A stretch of DNA of 64,000 nucleotides from Bermanella sp. WJH001 (GTDB taxonomy: Bacteria; Pseudomonadota; Gammaproteobacteria; Pseudomonadales; Oceanobacteraceae), in NCBI RefSeq assembly GCF_030070105.1, contig NZ_JASJOO010000006.1, forward strand, positions 1 to 64,000, given 5' to 3'. The position numbers and the translations under genes were made by a program. Of the stretch, positions 36,050 to 44,226 are shown one piece after another. The notes beneath the pieces were generated by a model. It did no database searches. It was not told where the DNA came from and worked only from the letters and a program-made list of their open reading frames with translations. Positions within the stretch are counted from its first letter, which is position 1; each line of letters opens with the position of its first letter.

Positions 36050-37333
36050 TTAAAATCCCATTTTATCGCGCAAGTTATAATAAAACGCGCCCATGGCAGT
36101 GAACGGCACACGGAAAGTACGGCCACCCGGGAATGGGTATTGTGGTAAACCAGCAAACACATCAAAACGTTGGCTGTCGCCTGTGATCACTTCGCTTAAT
36201 ACTTTACCAGCCAAGTGGGTACAGGTTAGGCCATGGCCTGAGTAACCTTGGGCGTAATACATGTTTTTACCAATGCGACCAAATTGAGGTAAACGCATCA
36301 GTGTTAACAAGAAATTACCGGTCCATGCGAAGTCCACTTTTGTGCCTTTTAATTGTGGAAAGGTTTTCAACATGTTGGGCACAATCATGGATTCAATTTT
36401 TTTCGGTTCGCGAGCACCGTAAGTCACACCGCCGCCATAAATTAAACGGCCTTCGTTTGATAGACGGTAATAATCCAAAAGATAGTTGCAGTCTTCTACG
36501 CAGTTATCTTGTGGCAATAGTTGTTTTTGTTGTGCTTCGCTTAACACTTCAGTGGTAATCACTTGCGTGCCGCACGGAATGGCTTTTGATTGCAACTTAG
36601 GAATTAAGCCGCCTAAGTACGCATTACCGGCTACTACAATATAATCACAGGTCACGCTACCATTGGCGGTGTAAACCACAGGTTTGTCACCTTCTTCGAT
36701 GCGAATGACTTCTGAGTCTTCATAAATCTTACCGCCCATAGATTCAACGGCAGCGGCTTCACCAAGGGCTAAATTGAGTGGGTGAAAGTGACCGCCTGAT
36801 TTATCTAATAAACCACCAGTGTAACGTTCAGAGCCAATGTGTTGTTTAATTGTATCGGCACTTAAAAGCTCAAGATCTTTGTGACCATGGGCTTCCCACA
36901 AGGCTTTTTTGCCTTCTAATTCTTTTAATTGACGATCATTACAAGCGGCAAAAATACCACCGTCTTTTAAATGGCAATCAATATTATATTGCTCGGCGAA
37001 GCGGCGAATAATACGGCCACCTTCAAACGCCATTTTGCCCATCTCGGCACCCACTTCTTTGCCGTAATGTTTTTCAATAAAGTCGATATCACGGCTATAA
37101 GAATGCACAATTTGACCGCCATTACGACCAGATGCCCCAAAGCCAATGCGCTTTGCTTCTAGCACGGTGACGTTAAAGCCTTTTTCTGCAAGGTGGATAG
37201 CGGTTGATAATCCAGTAAAGCCGGCACCAATTACACAGATATCTGATGTGATATTGCCATTTAATGCAGGGCGTAGATTTTTGTCATTGGCAGAATCGGC
37301 GTAATACGATGTTGTGTGTTCAGGGGCAGTCAT
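36050..37333 (-). CDS. puuB: Gamma-glutamylputrescine oxidase (FAD)
   Basis: A DAO-family flavoprotein of 427 residues oxidising gamma-glutamylputrescine to the aldehyde with release of ammonia and H2O2. The FAD motif VIGAGFTGLSTAIHLAEKGF, the GASGRNGGQIVHSYSRD segment and the C-terminal YYAQGYSGHGLTCTHLAGK match PuuB/OrdL enzymes. GAGG lies before the ATG. It uses the product of PuuA and so belongs to the same pathway as 22060-29331, although it is 7 kb away and no TTGTGATCACAA palindrome is seen upstream. Confidence 0.9.
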   Translation of the reverse strand: MTAPEHTTSYYADSANDKNLRPALNGNITSDICVIGAGFTGLSTAIHLAEKGFNVTVLEAKRIGFGASGRNGGQIVHSYSRDIDFIEKHYGKEVGAEMGKMAFEGGRIIRRFAEQYNIDCHLKDGGIFAACNDRQLKELEGKKALWEAHGHKDLELLSADTIKQHIGSERYTGGLLDKSGGHFHPLNLALGEAAAVESMGGKIYEDSEVIRIEEGDKPVVYTANGSVTCDYIVVAGNAYLGGLIPKLQSKAIPCGTQVITTEVLSEAQQKQLLPQDNCVEDCNYLLDYYRLSNEGRLIYGGGVTYGAREPKKIESMIVPNMLKTFPQLKGTKVDFAWTGNFLLTLMRLPQFGRIGKNMYYAQGYSGHGLTCTHLAGKVLSEVITGDSQRFDVFAGLPQYPFPGGRTFRVPFTAMGAFYYNLRDKMGF

Positions 37334-37582
37334 TCATTTACCTCGACCTAGGGCAGTGCTTCACTTTCTAGGTTAGTTTATTAAGGCAACAAGCTTAGTT
37401 TTAAGCTCAATTAATTCATGTTGTTACGATACTGCGCCAGCGGCTACGCTGGATATACCCAGTAGGGGATATATTGTTTTGGTACGTTCAATCGTGCCAA
37501 CCAAGCTGTTTATATCAGCTTGAGAATCGGCGCAATAGTGCGACTTTTTATTTAAATAAGCACGAATTATTTTTACGTTTTT

Positions 37583-38509
37583 TCACTGTTTTACCTGTTC
37601 TAAGCATTGGCAAAATTGTTCTATGATCATTTGGTTTGGGTGACTGCTTCGGTAGATGGCACTGAAGGTATTAATGTACCCATAGCGTTGGCTTAAAAGT
37701 GGTTTTAACTGTTGATCGAGCCCCCAGTTGTTGACCATGTGGGTAGGTAACATCCCTAGATAATGACCACTTAAAATAAGTGTAGCACGGGCTTCTTGGT
37801 GATGGGCTTTAGCGTGTTTTTCCCATTTGAGCATATCAGGGTGCATTTCTCGCCCTGGCATGAGGCGCGGGGATTCTACAAATTTGTACTGCAGAAGTTG
37901 GCTGGGTTTGATTTGCTCATCGTTGATGGCATATAAAGGGTGGCCTTTGGCGCAATAAAGCAGCATTTGTTCATCAAACAAATCAACGCGATTCAGTTCG
38001 TGAAAATTCTGGGTAAGAACCGTGATGCCAATATCTACTTTTTTATCCAACACCGCGGTGATGATTTCATCCGATGACATGGTGCTAATGTGCACGTTAA
38101 CGTCAGGGGCCTGTTTGGAGAACAAGTCCAATGCATTGACGATGCACGAGTCGTGACCGCCGAGCATGTGTTCTGCAAAGCCCAGATGAAGCTGACCAAT
38201 TAAACGGTTGTGGTTATGGTTAATGCGGTTACGAAAGCTATCGAGTGCACCCAGTAAATCCAAGGTGGCATCGTAGACAATTTGACCGTGCAGGGTGAGT
38301 TTAAAGCCACTGCGACCACGTTCACACAAACGCATATCTAAGCGTTTTTCCAGATCAGATATATAGTTAGAGATAGTGGAGTTAGCGAGATTCAGTTGCA
38401 GCTCGGCCGCGGTAAAACCACCGGCTTCAACGACAGATTTAAAGACGCGTAATAGGCGTAAATCAATATCGGCCAATTGGCCTGAAATAGCGGCTTTTTT
38501 ACGCCCCAT
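37583..38509 (-). CDS. LysR-family regulator divergent from gabD
   Basis: The 308-residue LysR protein has a recognisable winged helix (GGFTAAELQLNLANSTISNYISDLEKRL) after a short basic N-terminal extension (MGRKKAAISG). GGAGATCACC precedes the ATG. It diverges from gabD with 135 AT-rich bases between, so it probably regulates gabD and the aminotransferase gene behind it. The effector could be GABA or succinate semialdehyde; no direct evidence. Confidence 0.85.
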   Translation of the reverse strand: MGRKKAAISGQLADIDLRLLRVFKSVVEAGGFTAAELQLNLANSTISNYISDLEKRLDMRLCERGRSGFKLTLHGQIVYDATLDLLGALDSFRNRINHNHNRLIGQLHLGFAEHMLGGHDSCIVNALDLFSKQAPDVNVHISTMSSDEIITAVLDKKVDIGITVLTQNFHELNRVDLFDEQMLLYCAKGHPLYAINDEQIKPSQLLQYKFVESPRLMPGREMHPDMLKWEKHAKAHHQEARATLILSGHYLGMLPTHMVNNWGLDQQLKPLLSQRYGYINTFSAIYRSSHPNQMIIEQFCQCLEQVKQ

Positions 38510-38644
38510 GGTGATCTCCGTGGTGAAATAATTATATTTGTATATTTAAATGTAAAGTCTATTAAATCATTATATAAACAAAAGAAATACTGCTTTATAA
38601 ACCCATTCATAAATGTAAGGGCCTACAGGCCGTAAGGAATTCAC

Positions 38645-40108
38645 ATGAGTATTCAGTTAAACAATCCAAGCCTGCTACAAACTCAAGCGTTCATTGATGG
38701 GCAATGGTGCGATGCCGATAGTGGTAAAACCTTTGCGGTAGTAAACCCTGCAACCGGTGAAACCATTGCTCAGGTAGCAGATGCAGGGCAAGCCGAAACG
38801 TTACGCGCCATTGAAGCCGCTAAAGCAGCCATGCCTGCTTGGAAGGCAGAGCCTGCCAAAGTACGTGCGGCAATCTTAGAAAAATGGCATGACTTAGTCA
38901 TGGCCAACCAAGCAGACTTGGCCAAGCTTATGACCTTAGAGCAAGGTAAAACCCTAGCGGAATCAACCGGTGAAGTGGCTTATGGCGCGTCATTCATCAA
39001 ATGGTTCGCAGAAGAAAGTAAGCGTATTTATGGTGATGTATTACAAGGCACTCCAGATCGTCGTGGCATTGTGATCAAACAGCCAGTTGGTATTGTGGGT
39101 GCGATTACGCCGTGGAATTTTCCAAATGCCATGATCACACGTAAAGCAGCACCGGCTTTGGCCGTAGGGTGTGCCATGGTATTAAAACCAGCAGCAGAAA
39201 CGCCATTGTCGGCTTTAGCATTAGCTGAGTTGGCTAAGCAGGCCGGCTTACCAGCGGGTTTATTTAATGTGGTGGTGGGCACAGACGCCCCAGCCATTGG
39301 TGGTGAGTTAACCTCTAACCCAGATGTGAAAAAAGTCACGTTCACTGGCTCTACCCCTGTGGGTAAGTTGCTCATGAAACAATGCGCGGATACCGTGAAG
39401 CGAACCTCCATGGAGTTAGGTGGCAACGCCCCCGTGATTGTATTTGATGACGCGGATTTAGACGCGGCGGTACAAGGGGCGTTGGTTTCAAAATACCGTA
39501 ACTCAGGGCAAACCTGTATTTGTTCAAATCGTTTAATTGTGCAAGAAGGTATTTACGATGCATTCGTAGAAAAATTCACACAAGCGGTTAATAACTTCAA
39601 CTTTGGTAACGGCTTAGAAGACGGCAGTACTCACGGCCCTGTGATCACAGAAAAAGCCATGAATGATATTCACGCAAAAGTTGAAAGCGCTGTGGCACAA
39701 GGGGCAACCGTTGTGGCTGGTGGTAAACCAAAAGGTGGTAACGGGTATTTTTATGAGCCAACCATTTTGACCAATGTTGATAGCAGCATGCGCGTGTTTC
39801 GTGAAGAAATTTTTGGCCCTGTGGCGCCTATCTTTAAATTTAAAACCGAACAAGAAGCCATTGAAATGGCCAACGATACCGAGTTTGGTTTAGCGGCATA
39901 TTTTTACAGCGAAAACCTTTCTCGTATTTGGCGTGTGGCTGAAAGTATTGATTACGGCATGGTCGGTGTAAACGAAACCGCCATTAGCTCCGAAATCATT
40001 CCGTTTGGTGGCGTAAAGGAATCGGGCCAAGGTCGTGAAGGATCAAAGTACGGACTAGATGATTATTTAGAAGTTAAATACATCTGTATCGGCGGCATTA
40101 ACAAATAA
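38645..40108 (+). CDS. gabD: Succinate-semialdehyde dehydrogenase, NAD(P)+-dependent
   Basis: The 487-residue aldehyde dehydrogenase has TPWNFPNAMITRK, FTGSTPVGKLL, catalytic Glu in MELGGNAP and catalytic Cys in NSGQTCICSNR. It follows GabD of E. coli and Pseudomonas closely and would oxidise succinate semialdehyde to succinate, or glutarate semialdehyde to glutarate if cadaverine is the substrate. AAGGAATTCAC precedes the ATG. The class III aminotransferase gene follows after 83 bases. Confidence 0.92.
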   Translation: MSIQLNNPSLLQTQAFIDGQWCDADSGKTFAVVNPATGETIAQVADAGQAETLRAIEAAKAAMPAWKAEPAKVRAAILEKWHDLVMANQADLAKLMTLEQGKTLAESTGEVAYGASFIKWFAEESKRIYGDVLQGTPDRRGIVIKQPVGIVGAITPWNFPNAMITRKAAPALAVGCAMVLKPAAETPLSALALAELAKQAGLPAGLFNVVVGTDAPAIGGELTSNPDVKKVTFTGSTPVGKLLMKQCADTVKRTSMELGGNAPVIVFDDADLDAAVQGALVSKYRNSGQTCICSNRLIVQEGIYDAFVEKFTQAVNNFNFGNGLEDGSTHGPVITEKAMNDIHAKVESAVAQGATVVAGGKPKGGNGYFYEPTILTNVDSSMRVFREEIFGPVAPIFKFKTEQEAIEMANDTEFGLAAYFYSENLSRIWRVAESIDYGMVGVNETAISSEIIPFGGVKESGQGREGSKYGLDDYLEVKYICIGGINK

Positions 40109-40191
40109 GTTAAGCGTTGAATTATCTTAACGGTAACCGCGCGTGCAGCGTGGTTATCTTTTTAAAACCATGACTGGTTATTGGAAGCATC

Positions 40192-41541
40192 ATGAGCACC
40201 ATCATTTATCCAACCACGAATTTAAAACACACCGAAACCCTGACAGTTGAAAAGGGTGAAGGGGTTTATATTTACGATAACAAAGGCAATAAATACATTG
40301 AGGGTTTAGCGGGCCTTTGGTGCACGTCTTTAGGGTATGGTAATCAAGAAATTATCGACGCAGCAGCTGAACAAATGGGTAAGTTATCTTATTCACATAT
40401 GTTTGGTGGTAAAACCCATCAAGTGGGCATGGACTTGTCTGAAAAAATTTCAGCCATGGTGCCAGTAGATAACGCCAAAGTATTTTTTGGTAACTCAGGC
40501 AGTGACGCAAACGACAGTCACATTAAAATGCTGCGTTATTATTTTAATGCCATAGGTAAGCCTGAGAAGTTTAAAATCATCGCCCGTGATCGCTCTTATC
40601 ATGGCGTAACGGTGGCCTCTGCATCGTTAACCGGTTTAGCACCAAACCATACCCATTTTGATTTACCCATTGATGCACTTGGAATTTTACGTACTGATGT
40701 ACCGCATTATTACCGTGGTAAGTTAGACGGCGAAAGCGAAGCCCAGTTTGTTGAGCGCATTACTAATAATCTAGAAAATATGATTCTAGAAGAAGGCCCA
40801 GAAACCATCGCCGCTTTTATTGCAGAACCCATTACAGGGGCCAGCGGTGTGATCGTACCGCCTGCGGGTTATTATGAAAAAGTACAAGCCATTTTGGCGA
40901 AGTACGATATTTTATTCTGGGCAGATGAAGTCATCACAGGTTTTGGTCGTACTGGTAACGATTTTGGTTGTACCACCATGGGCATTAAACCGGCCATGAT
41001 GACGCTGGCGAAGCAGTTGTCCTCTGCATACATGCCGATCAGTGCGTCGGTGATTCGCGGTGATATGTATGAAGCCATGATTGAACCATCTAGCCAGGTT
41101 GGAGTGTTTGGCCATGGCTATACTTATTCAGGCCACCCAGTTGCTTGTGCGGTTTCGTTAAAAGTATTAGAGATTTATGAGCGCGATAACATATTTGCAA
41201 AAGCCGCAGACGTTGGTGCTTACCTGCAAAGTGAATTGCAAAAATTTGCAGATCATCCATTAGTGGGTGAGATTCGTGGTGCAGGTATGATTGGCGCCCT
41301 TGAATTGGTAGCGAATAAACACACTGGTCAGCCTTTTGCTGGTGGTGTGATTGGCGGTTACGCTATGCAAGCTTGCCAAAATCACGGCATGATCACGCGC
41401 GCAGTTGCAGGCTCATCATTGGCGTTTTGCCCGCCATTAATTTGTACCAAAGCGCACATTGATGAAATGATGATGAAGTTAGCTAAAGCCCTTGATGATA
41501 CGTTAGCTTATGCGGTTAAAGAGAAACTGCTGGTGGCTTAA
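40192..41541 (+). CDS. Class III aminotransferase, probable GABA/diamine transaminase
   Basis: A 449-residue PLP enzyme with FFGNSGSDANDSHIKMLRYY, WADEVITGFGRTGNDFGC and Schiff-base Lys274 in TLAKQLSSAYMP. It belongs to the omega-amino-acid:pyruvate group rather than to classical E. coli GabT. Its place behind gabD makes GABA or 5-aminovalerate transamination the likely role. It resembles SpuC in this window but is clearly a different subfamily. Confidence 0.85.
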   Translation: MSTIIYPTTNLKHTETLTVEKGEGVYIYDNKGNKYIEGLAGLWCTSLGYGNQEIIDAAAEQMGKLSYSHMFGGKTHQVGMDLSEKISAMVPVDNAKVFFGNSGSDANDSHIKMLRYYFNAIGKPEKFKIIARDRSYHGVTVASASLTGLAPNHTHFDLPIDALGILRTDVPHYYRGKLDGESEAQFVERITNNLENMILEEGPETIAAFIAEPITGASGVIVPPAGYYEKVQAILAKYDILFWADEVITGFGRTGNDFGCTTMGIKPAMMTLAKQLSSAYMPISASVIRGDMYEAMIEPSSQVGVFGHGYTYSGHPVACAVSLKVLEIYERDNIFAKAADVGAYLQSELQKFADHPLVGEIRGAGMIGALELVANKHTGQPFAGGVIGGYAMQACQNHGMITRAVAGSSLAFCPPLICTKAHIDEMMMKLAKALDDTLAYAVKEKLLVA

Positions 41542-41552
41542 GATGTAAAACG

Positions 41553-41580
41553 GTACGAACTCGCACCTGTGAGTGAATAA
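41553..41580. repeat. Dispersed small palindromic repeat, copy 2
   Basis: GTACGAACTCGCACCTGTGA followed by GTGAATAA matches the copy at 41715-41742 except for one base and is related to 225-250. It lies a dozen bases after the aminotransferase stop. Confidence 0.65.
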
Positions 41581-41642
41581 AAAAGTAGTTTGGTTTAGTA
41601 AGAGTAAAAGGTAAGAGTAACTCATCATGCGAGACAAGTAAT

Positions 41643-41688
41643 TGATGGGTTACGACGTTCGTTGTACTCACATCTAACCTATCCTACT
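41643..41688 (-). repeat. Degenerate copy of a long palindromic repeat
   Basis: Read on the minus strand the ends are GTAGGATAGGTTAG and CGTAACCCATCA, matching the outer arms of the element at 45981-46024. The inner part differs. It lies between two direct copies of the shorter repeat. Confidence 0.5.
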
Positions 41689-41714
41689 GCATTCATATCA
41701 TCACATTGTAAACC

Positions 41715-41742
41715 GTACGAACTCGCACCTGCGAGTGAATAA
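41715..41742. repeat. Dispersed small palindromic repeat, copy 3
   Basis: GTACGAACTCGCACCTGCGA followed by GTGAATAA, with the hairpin core ACTCGCA-CC-TGCGAGT. It has the same orientation as the copy at 41553-41580 and lies just before a bidirectional terminator. Confidence 0.65.
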
Positions 41743-41768
41743 AAACGGCCTCTTAAGAGGCCGTTTTT
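41741..41768. terminator. Bidirectional intrinsic terminator
   Basis: AAAAACGGCCTCTT/AAGAGGCCGTTTTT is a perfect 28-base palindrome between the aminotransferase gene (+) and the unknown gene at 41831-42835 (-). Confidence 0.85.
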
Positions 41769-41830
41769 ATTTGGAAATATAAGCGGCTGAAATATGCTGC
41801 ACAGGGATGAAACACATCTCAAAAAAGCGA

Positions 41831-42835
41831 TTAAGCTTTCTCAATGCTCATATAAACCAATGTTTGGTTAAGTAGCTGGTAAGCAATTTCACCAAAAGTG
41901 ATCGGACCAGTTAAGCTGCCAGTTTGCTTGCCTTCAAGTTCTGAATATAAGAAATTCAAAATACAGTTACAGCCGTAACTGGCTTTGTCGGTTTCTTGGT
42001 TTTTAATGGCTTGATTAAAGCTGGCAACATAATCCGCAACTGGCGTGGCAAATTGGTATTCAACGTCGGCAAATACGGGAGCGTAAAGTGCGACATCGCC
42101 ACCGTTAACCGCTTGTACAGACACGTTAACATTGATGCCGTTGTAATCAGCCACTAACGGTAAGCGAGTATCGATGCCATTGTTGTTAATGTATTGAGCT
42201 AGGTTAGTTTCAACACCGTCAACCAAACAAGTATCAACACTAAAACCTGTGCTTGGGAAAACAATCTTAGGGCCATTACCTTGCTCAAATAAATTCACAA
42301 TGTGAATGCTCGCCATTTGATCTGCCGGTAATGGAACATGCATAGCAACGGCTTTGTCGGCCATGGCCATGGCACCTGGGCCAAATACTGTTTTCGCTTG
42401 GTGTGTGTCTACATCATCTAAATGCACACCTGCAACCCAACCAATTAATGGTGAGAAAAACATATTAGGAAAGCTAGGTGCATTTTGGGCGTATTCAGCA
42501 TGTACATCACTACCTGCCGGTAAAATTGTAATGGTAAAACCGTTATCCGGTGCATCTTGTGCAATACGTGAAATAGACTTGCTATCGTATGGTGTGATGC
42601 GTGGTTGAGTATTACCACTTAAACCTTCGATGGCGTTCACGAAGATTTTATCTTTACTAACCAAACCACCGTTTTCACTCATAAAGTAAGGGATGGTACC
42701 ACCAATCCAGTTACCACTTGGTAATTGTGATAATAACGATTCATCGGCAGCGATAATTAAAAAATCACCGGATTCAATACGATCAATGGTGCTGTCTAAA
42801 TCTAGTAGTTGGCTCGTAATATTGACGTTTGACAT
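41831..42835 (-). CDS. Unknown protein with FIST_C-like C-terminus
   Basis: A soluble protein of 334 residues, no signal peptide or membrane segment. The C-terminal 50 residues contain a Cys-x-Cys (GCNCILNFL, residues 289-291), then GPITFGEIAYQLLNQTLVYMS, which resembles the end of FIST_C sensory domains (GE-x-n-NQTL). I recall similar proteins being annotated DUF6976, but did not verify this. It lies 23 bases downstream of the three-repeat gene on the same strand and is surely in one operon with it. Function unknown; a ligand-sensing role is a guess. Confidence 0.7.
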   Translation of the reverse strand: MSNVNITSQLLDLDSTIDRIESGDFLIIAADESLLSQLPSGNWIGGTIPYFMSENGGLVSKDKIFVNAIEGLSGNTQPRITPYDSKSISRIAQDAPDNGFTITILPAGSDVHAEYAQNAPSFPNMFFSPLIGWVAGVHLDDVDTHQAKTVFGPGAMAMADKAVAMHVPLPADQMASIHIVNLFEQGNGPKIVFPSTGFSVDTCLVDGVETNLAQYINNNGIDTRLPLVADYNGINVNVSVQAVNGGDVALYAPVFADVEYQFATPVADYVASFNQAIKNQETDKASYGCNCILNFLYSELEGKQTGSLTGPITFGEIAYQLLNQTLVYMSIEKA

Positions 42836-42858
42836 ATACTTCTCTTAATTCGTGTAGA

Positions 42859-44079
42859 TCAACTAGCCATGGCTAGATGTTGTTCAATTTGTTTAATTTC
42901 ATTGTTCAATGAGCGTAAATTACGAACGAAATACTGTTGAATCATTTCACGTGCTTCATTGTCATCTTCTGTTGTACGGGCTTTAACTAATAATAGTTTT
43001 AAAGCCATTTGACCCGATTCAATAAATACCTTGCCTTGAATAATGTCACCCCAAATTGAGTGATCACTTTCAGGTAATTCTAAATCATTATTTTGCTCAT
43101 TAAGTTGGCGTACCATTTTTGAAATAGACAATAACTCCGGCTTAAGTTTCGCCATGTTCTTTTTCAAATAAGATAAAAGTTCTTTAGAAATTTGAAAGCG
43201 TTCATCTTGGCTAATATCGTTTTTACGATATAAGTTTTTAAGTTGAGCAATGTATAAACTCAAACCTGTATTTTTTGACAGTAAATCCACTTCACCACTT
43301 AAGATGCTATGCCAAATTGGATGATCAACAGTCAACGTGACTTTTTTATTATGACCGGCTTGAGCGTTGGCCTGCTCGTTGGCGGCAACTGGCTTCGCTT
43401 CAATTACACCAATTTGAGCGTACTCACTTTTTAGCTGAGAACGATTTTTGATGAAAAACTGACGTAGTGTTGCAACCGAGTCTTGCATAACACTCGCATC
43501 GTCTTTGCTGTTAAAACACGATAGCTCTAGGCGTGATAATAAGAACTTCAATGACGGTAAATTAGTTTTAAAACTAATTTCGTGTTTGATGATACCGCGC
43601 CAAATTGGGTCCGTTTGTAACGGCAGTTGGCTTTGTACCTGGCTTTCTTGTTGTTCAGTTTGATTATCAGAAATAATCTGGCTGACCAATGTGCGGTCAA
43701 TTCCCGTTAAGCTGTGAATGGTATCTGAGCTTAATTGCTTGCTGGCGGCCAGCAACACCGTTTGTTGTAATTGATATGTGTATTTGCTGTGCTCAGGACC
43801 AATAAACGCAGGAGGGTTTAATGTTCTGTGTTTAGAAAACGTTTGGTGCGAAGCTTGCATTTCAATGATGGTATCAAAGCGACCGGTTTTTATATGGTGC
43901 CAACGAACTTTTTGAGTTCGCTGTTTAGTGGCACTAAACAAGCCCCTTGATTTGTTGACCATTTCTTCGATTTGAATTTCAAGAACTTCGTTCTCTAAAT
44001 TCATGGTCATATCTTTTATTCGAAAAGGGGGGTAAATCCCCATAATCTGTTCCACTTCTCGCCGATTTAAGCGTTCCAT
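42859..44079 (-). CDS. Unknown protein with three tandem ~65-residue repeats
   Basis: A 406-residue soluble protein in two parts. Residues 157-223, 253-319 and 340-399 are three diverged copies of one unit: an IW(R/H/G)xII start, a hydrophobic LK(F/Y)LL-type helix, and an R/K-rich helix ending in a LKxE-x-x-I pattern. Residues 1-140 end in a helical segment (LSSDTIHSLTGIDRTLVSQII) that looks like a helix-turn-helix; with the preceding KVRWHHIKTGRFDTIIE it recalls the N-terminal region of ISL3 transposases, but without zinc-binding Cys. No transposase catalytic domain is present. It diverges from the aldehyde dehydrogenase fusion gene and may regulate it. Function unknown. Confidence 0.7.
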   Translation of the reverse strand: MERLNRREVEQIMGIYPPFRIKDMTMNLENEVLEIQIEEMVNKSRGLFSATKQRTQKVRWHHIKTGRFDTIIEMQASHQTFSKHRTLNPPAFIGPEHSKYTYQLQQTVLLAASKQLSSDTIHSLTGIDRTLVSQIISDNQTEQQESQVQSQLPLQTDPIWRGIIKHEISFKTNLPSLKFLLSRLELSCFNSKDDASVMQDSVATLRQFFIKNRSQLKSEYAQIGVIEAKPVAANEQANAQAGHNKKVTLTVDHPIWHSILSGEVDLLSKNTGLSLYIAQLKNLYRKNDISQDERFQISKELLSYLKKNMAKLKPELLSISKMVRQLNEQNNDLELPESDHSIWGDIIQGKVFIESGQMALKLLLVKARTTEDDNEAREMIQQYFVRNLRSLNNEIKQIEQHLAMAS

Positions 44080-44130
44080 CTGACCTTCCTAGTTGAGAAT
44101 ATTTACTATTCATTATTCTTTTTATTTATG

Positions 44131-44195
44131 AGAACCAATTCTAATCTAATGAATTGTTCTGACAAGTGTTTTGTGATTATATTGTCTAAGACAAT
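44131..44195. promoter_or_regulatory. Inverted repeats between divergent unknown gene and aldehyde dehydrogenase fusion
   Basis: Two symmetric elements: AGAACCAATTC (44131-44141) with GAATTGTTCT (44151-44160), one bulged base; and the perfect 15-base palindrome ATTGTCT-A-AGACAAT (44181-44195). Both lie in the region that must carry the two divergent promoters and are candidate regulator sites. Confidence 0.5.
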
Positions 44196-44226
44196 TAGAG
44201 CCACCGCTCAACCTAAGGAAGGAAAG

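Noticed and set aside
39028-39426. 132-codon antisense reading frame inside gabD
   Set aside because: It lies wholly opposite a highly conserved aldehyde dehydrogenase core, has no ribosome-binding site and no recognisable family.
42859-44079. Transposase
   Set aside because: Only the N-terminal part recalls ISL3; zinc Cys, a DDE catalytic domain and terminal inverted repeats are missing.
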